Below, in pieces: positions 34,225 to 43,522 of a DNA stretch of 64,000 nt (positions are counted from its first letter, which is position 1; each line of letters begins with the position of its first letter). The position numbers and the translations under genes were made by a program. Origin of the DNA: Mangrovitalea sediminis (GTDB taxonomy: Bacteria; Pseudomonadota; Gammaproteobacteria; Pseudomonadales; Oleiphilaceae). The notes under the pieces were generated by a model. The model had not been told where the DNA came from. It saw nothing but the letters and a program-made list of their open reading frames with translations, and did not search any database. The stretch lies in assembly GCF_002514725.1 (NCBI RefSeq), contig NZ_NTLB01000001.1, positions 1 to 64,000 on the forward strand, read 5' to 3'.

Positions 34225-35544
34225 ATGGCCAAGAAACCCGTAACATCACGGACCGGCCGGTTTATCCGGCTGGCCGGCATGACCGCTTCCGTCGCCAGCC
34301 GCTACGCCGGCGAGCGAGCCCGCCAATTCCTCAGCGGTAGTGAGGACGAAGCCCGTCGATCCGCCAACTACACCCGAATGGCCGAACAGATCGCCGATAC
34401 CCTGGGCGATCTCAAGGGCGCGGTGATGAAAGTGGGCCAGATCGCTTCACAGACCCAGGATTTCCTGCCCAAGGAGTTTTCCGACGCCCTCCAGCGCCTG
34501 CAAAAAGAAGCGCCGCCGATGCCGTTCGACGTCATCGTCGAGCAGATCGAGCGCGAATTGGGCAAGCCGGTATCGGCCCTGTTCAAGCATCTGGAAGAGG
34601 AACCTTACGCCGCGGCATCCATCGGTCAGGTTCATCGCGGCGTGACCCGAAAAGGCGAGCAGGTCATCGTCAAGGTGCAGTATCCGGGCGTTGACGAGTC
34701 ATGCGACTCGGACCTGAAACAACTCCGCCTGGCGCTGAAACTTGGCGGACTGATCAAACTGCCCAAGGAAAGCGTCGACCTGCTCTTCGGCGAAATCCGC
34801 GCCCGCCTGCGCGAGGAACTCGATTACGAGAACGAAGCACGCAACATCAAGCTGTTCCGCGACTTCCACAAGAGCGACACCGGCCTCATCATCCCTGCCG
34901 TCTACGAGAAGCTTTCCTCTCGCCGCGTGCTGACCCTGGAACTGGTCGAAGGCGACCACATCAGCCAACTCACGCCGGACCGCTATGACCAGGCCACCAT
35001 CAATCGCATCGGCCAGCATCTGTTCAAGACCATGGCCGATCAATTGTTCCGTTTCCAATGCATTCACGGCGACCCCCACGCGGGCAACTTCGCCTTCCGC
35101 CCGGACGGCACCGTGATCCTTTATGATTTCGGCTGTGTGAAAAAGCTCAAACCCGAGGTGGTCGAAGCCTATCGAAATGCCGTGATATCCGCGATCAACG
35201 AGGATTATGCGGCACTGGACCGCTACCTGATCGACCTGGGAGCCCGGGTCGAGGATAAACCGCCTGTGGACGAAGCCTATTACGCCATGTGGCGGGACAT
35301 CTTCATCCGGCCGTTCGCCAACCGTAGCGAACCCTACGATTTCGCCGAGTCCACCCTGCATAAGGACGTCGCCCGCAAGACAGCGACGGTTTTCAAGTAT
35401 CTGGATTATTTCAAGCCGCCGGTGGAAAGCATCTTCATCGACCGCATGATCGCAGGTCATTACTGGATGCTGAAGCGACTGGGCGTGCAGGCGGCGTTTC
35501 GGGATCAGCTGGAGCAGTATTTAAAGACTGCGGACGCGGCTTGA
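34225..35544 (+). CDS. ABC1/UbiB-family atypical kinase
   Basis: A 439-residue protein of the ABC1 (AarF/UbiB/COQ8) family. Family marks are the KxGQ motif (AVMKVGQIASQTQDFLP, about 70-86), the alanine-rich loop AAASIGQVHRG (about 130-140) that replaces the kinase glycine-rich loop, the EELDYENEARN helix, HGDPHAGNF (about 283-291) and YDFG. It lacks the C-terminal membrane helices of true UbiB, and the first 30 residues are basic, so it is more like the soluble COQ8-like members; a role in isoprenoid quinone or lipid metabolism is only suggested by the family. Confidence 0.9.
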   Translation: MAKKPVTSRTGRFIRLAGMTASVASRYAGERARQFLSGSEDEARRSANYTRMAEQIADTLGDLKGAVMKVGQIASQTQDFLPKEFSDALQRLQKEAPPMPFDVIVEQIERELGKPVSALFKHLEEEPYAAASIGQVHRGVTRKGEQVIVKVQYPGVDESCDSDLKQLRLALKLGGLIKLPKESVDLLFGEIRARLREELDYENEARNIKLFRDFHKSDTGLIIPAVYEKLSSRRVLTLELVEGDHISQLTPDRYDQATINRIGQHLFKTMADQLFRFQCIHGDPHAGNFAFRPDGTVILYDFGCVKKLKPEVVEAYRNAVISAINEDYAALDRYLIDLGARVEDKPPVDEAYYAMWRDIFIRPFANRSEPYDFAESTLHKDVARKTATVFKYLDYFKPPVESIFIDRMIAGHYWMLKRLGVQAAFRDQLEQYLKTADAA

Positions 35545-35572
35545 GCGTTATCCCGAAAAGCGGCACAAGCCT

Positions 35573-35730
35573 GTAGGGCGCAATAACCAGAGGGCATTGC
35601 ACCGCGTGAGAAACCACATATGCCGCATGGCAGAATGCACGACGACGGACCGACGCATCACCACTGATGGAGCCGGTCCCAGGCGTTTACCGTCAGGTTC
35701 GGCGCAATGCCCTCTGGTTATTGCGCCCTC
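35573..35730. repeat. REPIN-like inverted repeat, copy 2
   Basis: This copy begins GTAGGGCGCAATAACCAG and ends with the inverse complement (35701-35729). Relative to copy 1 at 24712-24874 the arms differ mainly at the hairpin loop, and the complementary change is present in both arms (CCAGAGGGC against GCCCTCTGG), so the two ends have kept pairing. The roughly 100-bp interior shows no obvious similarity to copy 1 beyond the bases next to the arms. It lies between the converging ABC1 kinase and D2HGDH genes. Confidence 0.85.
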
Positions 35731-35765
35731 CCCTTAATCAAGGCCCAAGCGAGCGGCTTGAAGCC

Positions 35766-37169
35766 TCAAACGTCCAGCAGCTTGCCGGGATTCATAATCC
35801 CGTTGGGATCGAATACCTGCTTGATCGCCTTCAGGTAGCCAATCTCCGCCTCGGAGCGGGTATAGCCAAGATAGGGTTTCTTGATCATACCCACGCCATG
35901 CTCAGCGGAGATGCTGCCGCGGTGACGTTCGACGATCTCGAACACCCACTTGTTGACCTTCTCGCATTTGCGGAAAAAGTCTTCCTTGTCCATATCCTCG
36001 GGCTTGAGAATATTCAGGTGAACATTGCCGTCGCCGATATGGCCAAACCAGATGATCTCGAAATCCGGATAGTGCTCTGAGACCACGGCATCGATTTCCT
36101 TGAGGAAGCCCGGCACCTTGGAGACGACGACAGAGATGTCATTCTTGTAAGGGGTGCGCGGTGCGATCGATTCCGACACCCGCTCACGGAGCTGCCAGAG
36201 GTTCTTCGCCTGTGTCTCGCTCTGGCTGATGACACCGTCCAGCACCCAGCCTTCCTCGACACAGAGTTCGAACGCCGCCATGGCGTCATCGACCTGCTGC
36301 TCAGACAGCGCTTCAAACTCCAGCAGCGCATAGAACGGCGCCTCGGTGTCGAACGGCGGCTGGATATCGCTGTGGGCGCGGACATGATTCATGGCCTGAT
36401 GGGAGAAAAACTCGTAGGCGGTCAGATCCAATTTTTCCTGGAATGCCTTGAGCACGTCCATGGTATTGGTGATATCTGCCAGACCGAGCACCAGTACCCG
36501 CAGGTCCATCGGCTGGCGGGTCAGCTTCATGGTCGCTTCCGTAATGAAGCCCAGCGTGCCCTCGGCCCCGATGAACAGGTGACGCAGGTCGTAGCCGCTG
36601 TTGTTCTTTTCGAGATCCTTGTTCAGCTCCAGGATGTCGCCCTTACCGGTAACCACGGTCAGGCCCGCCACCCAGTCGCGGCTCATGCCATAACGGATAA
36701 CCTTGATACCGCCGGCGTTGGTCGACAGGTTGCCACCCAGTTGGCTTGAACCGGAAGAGGCGAAGTCCACCGGATAGAACAGCCCCTGCTCTTCGGCGAA
36801 CTGTTGCAGTTGCTGGGTCACGACGCCGGCCTGACAGACAACGGTGCGGTCGTTGGCATTGAAATCGAGCACCTTGTTCATGGCATCGAACGCCACCACG
36901 ATCTCGCCGTTGGCAGCGACAGCACCGGCACTAAGACCGGTACGTCCACCCGAGGGAACCAGCCCGATACCGTGCTCGTTGGCAAACAGGACGATCGCCT
37001 GCACCTCTTCCGTGGTTTTCGGCAGCACGATAGCCAGCGGGTTGGGCTCATACACCTTGGTCCAGTCCTTGCCGTAGGTCTGGAGATCGTCGGGGTCGGT
37101 CAGCACCTTGCCGCTGGGCACCCGTTCACGCAACGCCTGAATGATCTCTTCGGGGGTTTTGGCCGTCAT
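35766..37169 (-). CDS. D-2-hydroxyglutarate dehydrogenase-like FAD oxidoreductase
   Basis: A 467-residue FAD-linked D-2-hydroxyacid dehydrogenase. The PCMH FAD-binding domain includes LVPSGGRTGLSAGAV (about 70-84) and NLSTNAGGIKVIRYG (about 146-160); the C-terminal FAD-oxidase_C domain contains the zinc-type motif FGHIGDGNVHLNIL and ISAEHGVGMIKKPYLG. It is divergent from serA, 185 bp apart. In Pseudomonas D2HGDH is likewise next to serA, because SerA reduces 2-oxoglutarate while oxidising 3-phosphoglycerate, and D2HGDH recycles the D-2-hydroxyglutarate. That context favours D2HGDH over D-lactate dehydrogenase. The start at 37169 gives MTAKTPEEII; an upstream in-frame start adds 19 residues of poor match. 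Confidence 0.85.
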   Translation of the reverse strand: MTAKTPEEIIQALRERVPSGKVLTDPDDLQTYGKDWTKVYEPNPLAIVLPKTTEEVQAIVLFANEHGIGLVPSGGRTGLSAGAVAANGEIVVAFDAMNKVLDFNANDRTVVCQAGVVTQQLQQFAEEQGLFYPVDFASSGSSQLGGNLSTNAGGIKVIRYGMSRDWVAGLTVVTGKGDILELNKDLEKNNSGYDLRHLFIGAEGTLGFITEATMKLTRQPMDLRVLVLGLADITNTMDVLKAFQEKLDLTAYEFFSHQAMNHVRAHSDIQPPFDTEAPFYALLEFEALSEQQVDDAMAAFELCVEEGWVLDGVISQSETQAKNLWQLRERVSESIAPRTPYKNDISVVVSKVPGFLKEIDAVVSEHYPDFEIIWFGHIGDGNVHLNILKPEDMDKEDFFRKCEKVNKWVFEIVERHRGSISAEHGVGMIKKPYLGYTRSEAEIGYLKAIKQVFDPNGIMNPGKLLDV

Positions 37170-37354
37170 GCAATAGTCCGTGGTCGTCAATTTATAGGGT
37201 AAATTACGCGCCGATACGCGGCTCAAAGCGAAAGCAGGAGACCGGCTGCGAAATGGGCTGAATATGGTATCATACCGCCCCTATTCTGTTGATCCCGTCC
37301 GGGCTCAACAGCAAGGAGACTCCATAACCGACGCGATGACAGGTCACACAACCC

Positions 37355-38584
37355 ATGGCACAAACCTCTCTCGAAAAAGCCAAGATCAAGTTCCTGCTGC
37401 TGGAAGGGGTGCACCAGTCCGCCGTAGATACGCTTAATGCCGCGGGCTACACCAATATCGAGTACATCAGCCACTCGCTCCCGGAAGACGAACTGATCGA
37501 GAAGATCGCCGACGCGCACTTCATCGGCATTCGCTCCCGCACCCAACTGACCGAGCAGGTTTTCGAAGCTGCACGCAAGCTGGTCGCCGTGGGCTGTTTC
37601 TGCATCGGAACCAACCAGGTGGACCTGCAGGCCGCAACGCGCCGGGGCATCGCCGTCTTTAACGCGCCTTATTCCAACACCCGTAGCGTTGCCGAACTGG
37701 TGCTGGCTCAAGCGATCCTGCTGTTGCGCGGCATTCCGGAAAAGAATGCCAAGGCCCACCTCGGCGTCTGGCAGAAGTCTGCCAAGAACAGCTACGAGAT
37801 CCGCGGCAAGAAACTGGGCATCATCGGTTATGGCAGCATCGGCACCCAGTTCAGTGTCCTGGCAGAGTCCCTGGGGATGCAGGTCTATTTCTACGACGTC
37901 GTCTCCAAGCTGCCCCTGGGCAATGCCACGCAGGTCAGTTCACTGAAAGAACTGCTGGCTATCTCTGACATCGTCAGCCTGCATGTGCCGGCGACACCGG
38001 CGACCAAGTACATGTTCGGACAGGAACAGTTCGACCAGATGAAGCCAGGCAGCATTCTGATGAATGCGTCCCGCGGCACCGTCGTGGAAATCGATGCCCT
38101 GGTGGAAACCCTGAAGAGCGGCAAGCTGCTGGGGGCGGCCATCGACGTCTTCCCGGTCGAGCCCAAGTCGAACGACGAAGAGTTCGTTTCTCCTCTGCGG
38201 GAATTCGACAATGTCATCCTGACACCCCACATCGGTGGCAGCACCATGGAAGCGCAGGAAAACATCGGTGTGGAAGTTGGCGAGAAGCTGGCCACGTATA
38301 GCGACAACGGTACGTCCGTCTCTTCGGTGAACTTCCCGGAAGTGGCCCTGCCGTCGCACCCGAACAATCACCGCCTGCTGCACATCCACGAAAACGTGCC
38401 GGGCGTGATGTCCGAAATCAACAAGGTGTTCTCCGACAACGGTATCAACATCTGCAGCCAGTACCTGCAAACCAACGACAAGATCGGTTATGTGGTGATC
38501 GACGTCGACAAGGCGTACAGCGAACTGGCCCAGGAAAAACTGAAGTCGGTCAAGGGCACCATTCGCTGCCGGGTTCTGTTCTAG
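37355..38584 (+). CDS. serA: D-3-phosphoglycerate dehydrogenase
   Basis: A 409-residue enzyme for the first step of serine biosynthesis (3-phosphoglycerate to 3-phosphohydroxypyruvate). It has the substrate and Rossmann domains of D-2-hydroxyacid dehydrogenases (KLGIIGYGSIGTQFSVLAE, about 150-168; catalytic Arg in NASRGTVV, Glu and HIGGST with catalytic His about 290) and an E. coli-type C-terminal ACT domain (HENVPGVMSEINKVFSDNGINI) for serine feedback. No intervening ASB domain is present, as in E. coli. A GC-rich hairpin follows at 38609-38637. Confidence 0.96.
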   Translation: MAQTSLEKAKIKFLLLEGVHQSAVDTLNAAGYTNIEYISHSLPEDELIEKIADAHFIGIRSRTQLTEQVFEAARKLVAVGCFCIGTNQVDLQAATRRGIAVFNAPYSNTRSVAELVLAQAILLLRGIPEKNAKAHLGVWQKSAKNSYEIRGKKLGIIGYGSIGTQFSVLAESLGMQVYFYDVVSKLPLGNATQVSSLKELLAISDIVSLHVPATPATKYMFGQEQFDQMKPGSILMNASRGTVVEIDALVETLKSGKLLGAAIDVFPVEPKSNDEEFVSPLREFDNVILTPHIGGSTMEAQENIGVEVGEKLATYSDNGTSVSSVNFPEVALPSHPNNHRLLHIHENVPGVMSEINKVFSDNGINICSQYLQTNDKIGYVVIDVDKAYSELAQEKLKSVKGTIRCRVLF

Positions 38585-38608
38585 AAGAAACCGGTCTCGA
38601 GATGACTG

Positions 38609-38637
38609 CCGGGGAGGGCCTTAAGGGCCTTCTCCGG
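38609..38637 (+). terminator. Hairpin downstream of serA
   Basis: CCGGGGAGGGCC (38609-38620) pairs fully with GGCCTTCTCCGG (38626-38637), including two G-T pairs, around the loop TTAAG. It begins 25 bp after the serA stop. No strong T-run follows; an end for the serA transcript is likely. Confidence 0.6.
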
Positions 38638-38732
38638 TAGTTGCGTCTTCCAGTGGTTGTCTACTACAGCACCGCGCAGGAATCCCTCCTAAACCCGTTC
38701 CCACCGAATCCCTTTGTCGTCGCCGACGACAT

Positions 38733-39563
38733 TCAATCAATCAGACCATTCTCGTCGTAAAACGGATAGGGCCCGTCAAACGCCTCGATCATGCCGAGAT
38801 GGCTGATCATCGCCTGTTCCGGCGTCCAGCAATGCAGCAGGTATCCCGGCGGCTCCATCACGAAGCAGGCCGCTGCGTCCGGATTGAGATCCAGCGCCAC
38901 CTGATGTGCCGTCCCCGGGCAACAGCATACGATACTCCCGCCAAAACGCTGCTGGATACTGCGATGCAGATGCCCACACAGCACCCGCTCCACCTGGGTG
39001 TGCTTCCGAATGACGGCGGCCAGTGCGTCACTGTTCAATAACCGCTGCACATCCATGTGCCCGATACCGCTGACGAACGGGGGATGATGGAGCATCACCA
39101 GCGTTGGCTTGTCCGGCTGCTCCGCCAGGCGCTCGTCAAGCCATGACAGGCGGCGGTGGCACAACTCCCCGTGGGATTGTCCCGGGACCGTTGAATCCAG
39201 CCCGATGAGGCGCACAGGATAGTCGTCGATACACCATTGCACGAATTCCGGATCCCTGTGCAAGTGGAGCAACTCAGGAAAGGCCTGCCGCAAGGCCTGA
39301 CGGTCGTCGTGATTGCCGGGAATCAGGTAATACGGCATATCCAGCGCCGCCAGCGCCGCTTTCAAGGTGGCATACTCGTCGGCGCGGCCGAAATCCACCA
39401 GGTCGCCGGTAATCACCACCACGTCTGGACGGGGCTGCAGGCTATTCAACCGATCTATGGTGCGTTGCAGAGCGGCCAGGGTGTCCACCCGGCGGTAGGA
39501 CAGGCGGCCGCCGGCCTTGATATGAAGGTCGCTGATCTGGGCGATAAGAAAAGAGGTGGTCAT
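38733..39563 (-). CDS. GpdQ-like metallophosphodiesterase
   Basis: A 276-residue class III phosphodiesterase. Binuclear metal ligands are visible: Asp12 and His14 (SDLHI), Asp54 (TGDLVDFG), Asn84-His85 (GNHDD), the His159/His160 pair (LHHPP) and His198/His200 (GHLH). The order and the C-terminal YDENGLI resemble glycerophosphodiesterase GpdQ of Enterobacter more than E. coli CpdA, from memory. It is the last gene of an ABC-importer operon, 60 bp after the ATPase gene, so it probably hydrolyses the imported phosphodiester (or phosphonate ester) in the cytoplasm; no signal peptide is present. cAMP phosphodiesterase is the alternative. Confidence 0.82.
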   Translation of the reverse strand: MTTSFLIAQISDLHIKAGGRLSYRRVDTLAALQRTIDRLNSLQPRPDVVVITGDLVDFGRADEYATLKAALAALDMPYYLIPGNHDDRQALRQAFPELLHLHRDPEFVQWCIDDYPVRLIGLDSTVPGQSHGELCHRRLSWLDERLAEQPDKPTLVMLHHPPFVSGIGHMDVQRLLNSDALAAVIRKHTQVERVLCGHLHRSIQQRFGGSIVCCCPGTAHQVALDLNPDAAACFVMEPPGYLLHCWTPEQAMISHLGMIEAFDGPYPFYDENGLID

Positions 39564-39623
39564 GGAGATCCCATCAAAGGTTCAGGGCTAAAGGGAGAAT
39601 GTTGCCAATCAGGAAGACCGGCG

Positions 39624-40736
39624 CTATTGGGCATCGGCGATGCTGAACAGGGCCTCTTCCGCGATACTGAGTCCGATGGTTTGCCCCGGCAGCCATTGCT
39701 CCCGGCTCGGGCTTTCCACCTGGAGCGGCGTTTCCGCGCCGGTATCCACGAACAGGCGCTGACTCTGTCCGAGGAAAAAGGTCTGCAGCACACGTCCGGT
39801 GATGGCCGCCTGCGTGACGGGACAGACTTCGATATCCTCGGGCCTGCAGTAGAGGACGGAAGCCCCGTGATAGCGAGCCACCGAAAGTCGCCCGCCCGCC
39901 ACCATGAGCTGCCCCTCTTCGGCTCCCTTAATCTCCAGGCGGTTCACGCTCCCGATGAAATCCGCAACAAAAGCGCTACCGGGATGATGATAGATTTCAC
40001 GCGGCGTCCCCAGTTGTGCGATGCGGCCATTCTCCATCACAGCGATACGATCTCCCAGCGCCATGGCTTCCGCCTGGTCATGCGTCACATAGACCGAGGT
40101 GATACCCAGGCTGCGCAGCAACTGCCCGATATCGACCCGCAACCGGTCACGTAATTTGGCGTCCAACGCCGCCAGGGGTTCATCGAACAGCAGGACCCGC
40201 GGCCTGACCGCCAGCGCCCGCGCCAGTGCCACGCGTTGCTTTTGTCCACCGGATAACTCATGGACCGGGCGCCGTTCCAGGCCGTTAAGGTGAACCATAT
40301 CGACCATTTCCCCCACCCGGCGACGGATATCGTCGGGTGAAAGCCCCCTGATCCGCAGGCCATAGGCGATATTGGCCTCGACGTTCATATTCGGGAATAG
40401 TGCATAGTTCTGGAATACCATGCCGACATCGCGCTTTTCGATCGGCAGTTGGGTGACGTCCTCCTCACCGAACCAGACCTGGCCACCGATATCCGGCTGT
40501 TCGAGGCCACTGATAATACGCAGCGTCGTGGTCTTGCCGCATCCTGATGGTCCCAGCAGCACCAGGGTTTCTCCCGGCTCGACATCGAGGTCAAGCGGCT
40601 GAAGCGCAACATGGGGCGCATGACTGCCGCGAGTCCCCGGAAAGGTCCTGCCACAATGGCGCAAACGCAGACTGATCGGCGCCGTCGCAGGGCGGTTGCT
40701 GTTTTCATTTCGCACGATATTCGTAGCCATAGTCAT
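39624..40736 (-). CDS. ABC importer ATPase (phosphonate/polyamine/iron type)
   Basis: A 370-residue ATPase of the CUT1/POPT-like group. Walker A LLGPSGCGKTTTLR (about 57-70), Q-loop FQNYALFPNMNV, signature LSGGQKQRVALARAL (about 160-174), Walker B VLLFDEPLAALD and the switch His in YVTHDQAEA are intact, followed by a C-terminal TOBE domain (about 260-360). Such C-terminal extensions are shared by importers of 2-aminoethylphosphonate, putrescine, Fe3+ and sn-glycerol-3-phosphate. Operon partners (two permeases, a binding protein, a GpdQ-like phosphodiesterase) point to a phosphate-containing organic substrate. It starts 4 bp after the permease stop. Confidence 0.9.
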   Translation of the reverse strand: MTMATNIVRNENSNRPATAPISLRLRHCGRTFPGTRGSHAPHVALQPLDLDVEPGETLVLLGPSGCGKTTTLRIISGLEQPDIGGQVWFGEEDVTQLPIEKRDVGMVFQNYALFPNMNVEANIAYGLRIRGLSPDDIRRRVGEMVDMVHLNGLERRPVHELSGGQKQRVALARALAVRPRVLLFDEPLAALDAKLRDRLRVDIGQLLRSLGITSVYVTHDQAEAMALGDRIAVMENGRIAQLGTPREIYHHPGSAFVADFIGSVNRLEIKGAEEGQLMVAGGRLSVARYHGASVLYCRPEDIEVCPVTQAAITGRVLQTFFLGQSQRLFVDTGAETPLQVESPSREQWLPGQTIGLSIAEEALFSIADAQ

Positions 40737-40740
40737 TCCG

Positions 40741-41568
40741 TCAGCTCACCCGGGCAGATGCCTTGCGGGTCATCACTTGTCCCAACCACTGCACAACGAT
40801 CAGAAACGGCAGGATCATCATGAGAAAAATCAGGGTATAGGCCGAACCGACCTCCAATCGCATGGAAGCGTAGCTATCGGCCAGGCCTACCGGTAACGTC
40901 TTGGTCAGGGGCGTGTGCAGCATCCAGGTGATATTGAACTCGCCGACCGAGAGCGTCAGCACCATCAGAGCCCCGGCCAAAATGCCGCTGGTGCAGTTCG
41001 GCAGGACAACGGACAGGAACCGCTGGACAGGCCGGGCGCCCAGACTGGAGGCCGCCTCTTCCAGCTTCACCACGTTGATCGACTGCATCACTGCCAACAC
41101 CGGGCGAATCATGAACGGCAGGGTAAACAGCACGTGCCCGACCAGAATGAACAACCAGCTGCTCCGGAAGCCGCGGAAACCGCCGTAGGCCAGCAACAAA
41201 GCCAGCGCCGTAGCCAGGCCCGGCACAGCAACCGGCATCAGCAACAACTCCTCGACCAGCGAAGCCCAGCGCTTCTGACTCTTGAGCAACCCATAGGCCG
41301 CCGGAATCCCCAACACCAGGGTCACCCCGAGACAGGACAGGGCCAGGTAGATGGAAAGCCAGATGCTTTGCGCGTATAGGTTCCAGACCTCCACCAGCCA
41401 GCGCGTGGTCAGCCCGCTGCTCAGGCCAACGAAATAGTTCTCCGTGAGCCCGGCCGTAACCGACATAACGACGGGTACGATCATAAAAAGACAGATCAGC
41501 AGGGTGAACGCGAGCTGCCAGTAGAACATGCCTCGCCGTCCATTCCGCCGCACCGATGCCGTCGTCAT
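40741..41568 (-). CDS. ABC importer permease 2
   Basis: A 275-residue inner-membrane permease with six predicted helices. The EAA loop, which docks the ATPase, is KLEEAASSLGARPVQRFLSVVLP (about residues 170-192, EAA...G). It resembles PotC/PhnV-type permeases. It starts inside the stop of the preceding permease gene (4-bp ATGA overlap), so the two are coupled and form the heterodimeric channel. Confidence 0.9.
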   Translation of the reverse strand: MTTASVRRNGRRGMFYWQLAFTLLICLFMIVPVVMSVTAGLTENYFVGLSSGLTTRWLVEVWNLYAQSIWLSIYLALSCLGVTLVLGIPAAYGLLKSQKRWASLVEELLLMPVAVPGLATALALLLAYGGFRGFRSSWLFILVGHVLFTLPFMIRPVLAVMQSINVVKLEEAASSLGARPVQRFLSVVLPNCTSGILAGALMVLTLSVGEFNITWMLHTPLTKTLPVGLADSYASMRLEVGSAYTLIFLMMILPFLIVVQWLGQVMTRKASARVS

Positions 41569-42464
41569 GCGCCTCCTCCCACATACTCTCCTGAAAGGCG
41601 CCTGGCGAAGAACAGCGATATCCAGGTCACGAGCCCCAGGATGACCGAGAGCGCCGCCGCCATGGCAAAGTTGGCGTAATTGGTGAACTCGCCATATATC
41701 GCGATGGGAACGACATTGATCCGAGTTCCCAGCGTAAAGACGGTCCCGAAAGCCCCCATGCTGGTGGCAAAACAGATCGCGCCCGTTGAAATCAAGGCCG
41801 GACGAATGGCCGGGATAATCACATCAACCACGACCTGGCGCGTATTCGCCCCCAGGGAGCGGGCCGCCTCTTCGAGGCTGGTATCCATTTTTTCGCAGGC
41901 AGCCATCACGGTCATGATGACCCGGGGAATCGAGAAATAGAGGTAACCGACAAAAAGCCCCGTCAGGGAGTAGGCAAAGGTCCAGCGCTCACCTGTAGCC
42001 CAAAGGCTGAGCTGTGCCAGCGCACCCTGGCGACCGCCCAGCATGATCACGAGAAAGCCGACAACCACCCCGGGAAACGCCAACGGGAAGGTCAGCATGG
42101 AGAGCAGCCAGCTTTTCCCCGGAAATTGATGGCGCGCCAGGAAATAACCGCAAAACCCGGCGATCAGCACCGCCGACACCGATACGGCGATAGACAGCAA
42201 TAAGGTCGACATCAGGCTGCTCAGGTACTGCTCGTGGGTCAGTACCATCCAATAGCCCGCAATACCGGTGTTATTGTCCGGCCCAGCGCCCATGACAATC
42301 AGACGCACGAACGGCAACAGCCAGAAAGCCAGGAAAAAGCCCAGCGCGGGTGCCAACATCCAACTCCAACCGCGCAGGCGCCGCCGCCCTTTCGGTACAG
42401 AACGTCCCTCAAAGACAGCCCCGGAACGGGGCTGCCTCCTGCTTTCCCGTCTGTCCGGAGACAT
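41565..42464 (-). CDS. ABC importer permease 1
   Basis: A 299-residue permease of the PotB/PhnU type with six predicted helices after a basic 30-residue N-terminus (SPDRRESRRQPRS). The EAA loop is SLEEAARSLGANTRQVVVDVIIP (about 206-228). Its start codon shares one base with the stop of the binding-protein gene (TAATG) and its end overlaps permease 2, showing a tightly coupled operon. Confidence 0.9.
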   Translation of the reverse strand: MSPDRRESRRQPRSGAVFEGRSVPKGRRRLRGWSWMLAPALGFFLAFWLLPFVRLIVMGAGPDNNTGIAGYWMVLTHEQYLSSLMSTLLLSIAVSVSAVLIAGFCGYFLARHQFPGKSWLLSMLTFPLAFPGVVVGFLVIMLGGRQGALAQLSLWATGERWTFAYSLTGLFVGYLYFSIPRVIMTVMAACEKMDTSLEEAARSLGANTRQVVVDVIIPAIRPALISTGAICFATSMGAFGTVFTLGTRINVVPIAIYGEFTNYANFAMAAALSVILGLVTWISLFFARRLSGEYVGGGA

Positions 42465-43489
42465 TAACGGACCTCAGACAGATAGCGAGCCGCAAAAGCC
42501 TTCTGCACGGCCGCCATATGGGAATAGTTGACCGTCTTGGCCCGAGCGTAGTCGGAAGCCGGCAGGAAGTGGGACTGAGCCTCTTTGGAGATCGCGCTGG
42601 CGCGAACCGGTCGCAGGAAGGCATTGGCCCAGATCGCCTGCCCCTTGTCCGACAGCACGTAATCCAACACTTTCTTACCCGCAGCGGGGTGAGGGCCGTT
42701 CTTCACCAGACTCATTACATAGGGCACCTGAACCGTTCCTTCCTTGGGGATCACGAAGGCGACGTTGGCGTGGTCCTTGTACTTGGCCCGATAAGCGTTG
42801 AAGTCATAGTCCAGCAGGATCGGGATCTCGCCGGACAGCACACGGGCGTAGGCCGTCTGTTTCGGCACTATAGGATCGTTGGCTTCGAGTTTCTTGAAGT
42901 AGTTGATGGCTGGCGTGAAGTTATCGAGTGTTCCGCCTTTGGCCAGGTTGACCGCCACGGCCCCGACATAGCCGACAAAGGCACTGGACGGGTCAAGGTA
43001 GCCGATCATGCCTTTGTACTCAGGCTTCAGCAGGTCATCCCAGGACTGGGGAATCGGCTTCCCGCCGAGGGCGTCCACATTGACCATAAACCCCAGGGTA
43101 CCGGAATGGATGGCAAACCAGTGACCGGCAGGATCTTTCAAGCCGGCCGGGATTTCATTCCAGTGCCTGGGTTTATAGGCCGCCACAACGCCGGCTTTCT
43201 GCGCCTGGATGCCGAAGGTCACACCGTAATAGACCACGTCGGCGACAGGGTTGTCCTTCTCGGCAACCAGCTGCGCCAGCGACTGCCCGGAGTTCTTGTT
43301 GTCCTGGGGAATGGTAATACCCAGATCCCGCTTGATGGCCTTCAATTCAGTGCCCCAATCGGCCCATTCGGGAGGACAGTTGTAACAGGTCGCGGCGTCA
43401 GCGGACTGCGCCTGGGCATGACCTGCGAAACAGGCGGCGACGAACAGCAGCGGCGAGGCAAACTGGCGCAGCCATGATGACTTCTTCAT
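42464..43489 (-). CDS. ABC importer periplasmic binding protein
   Basis: A 341-residue family 1 extracellular solute-binding protein. A Sec signal ends at AQA (about residue 27). The mature protein begins with a CYNC pair (about 35-38), unusual and likely a disulfide, followed by the PotD/AfuA-like fold (SGQSLAQLVAEKDNPVADVVY; HSGTLGFMVNVDAL; SWDDLLKPEYKGMIGYLDPSSAF). It belongs with binding proteins for 2-aminoethylphosphonate, polyamines or iron. The absence of a clear Fe-binding Tyr pair and the linked GpdQ-like enzyme favour an organophosphorus substrate; this is inference. It is 33 bp after the LacI-type regulator gene. Confidence 0.88.
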   Translation of the reverse strand: MKKSSWLRQFASPLLFVAACFAGHAQAQSADAATCYNCPPEWADWGTELKAIKRDLGITIPQDNKNSGQSLAQLVAEKDNPVADVVYYGVTFGIQAQKAGVVAAYKPRHWNEIPAGLKDPAGHWFAIHSGTLGFMVNVDALGGKPIPQSWDDLLKPEYKGMIGYLDPSSAFVGYVGAVAVNLAKGGTLDNFTPAINYFKKLEANDPIVPKQTAYARVLSGEIPILLDYDFNAYRAKYKDHANVAFVIPKEGTVQVPYVMSLVKNGPHPAAGKKVLDYVLSDKGQAIWANAFLRPVRASAISKEAQSHFLPASDYARAKTVNYSHMAAVQKAFAARYLSEVR

Positions 43490-43522
43490 AATATCTCCTG
43501 CTTTGACGTCTAAGTGTATGAT

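Noticed and set aside
38733-39563. Naming the phosphodiesterase cpdA
   Set aside because: The operon with an ABC importer and the GpdQ-like C-terminus make a cAMP-specific role less likely, so no symbol is given.
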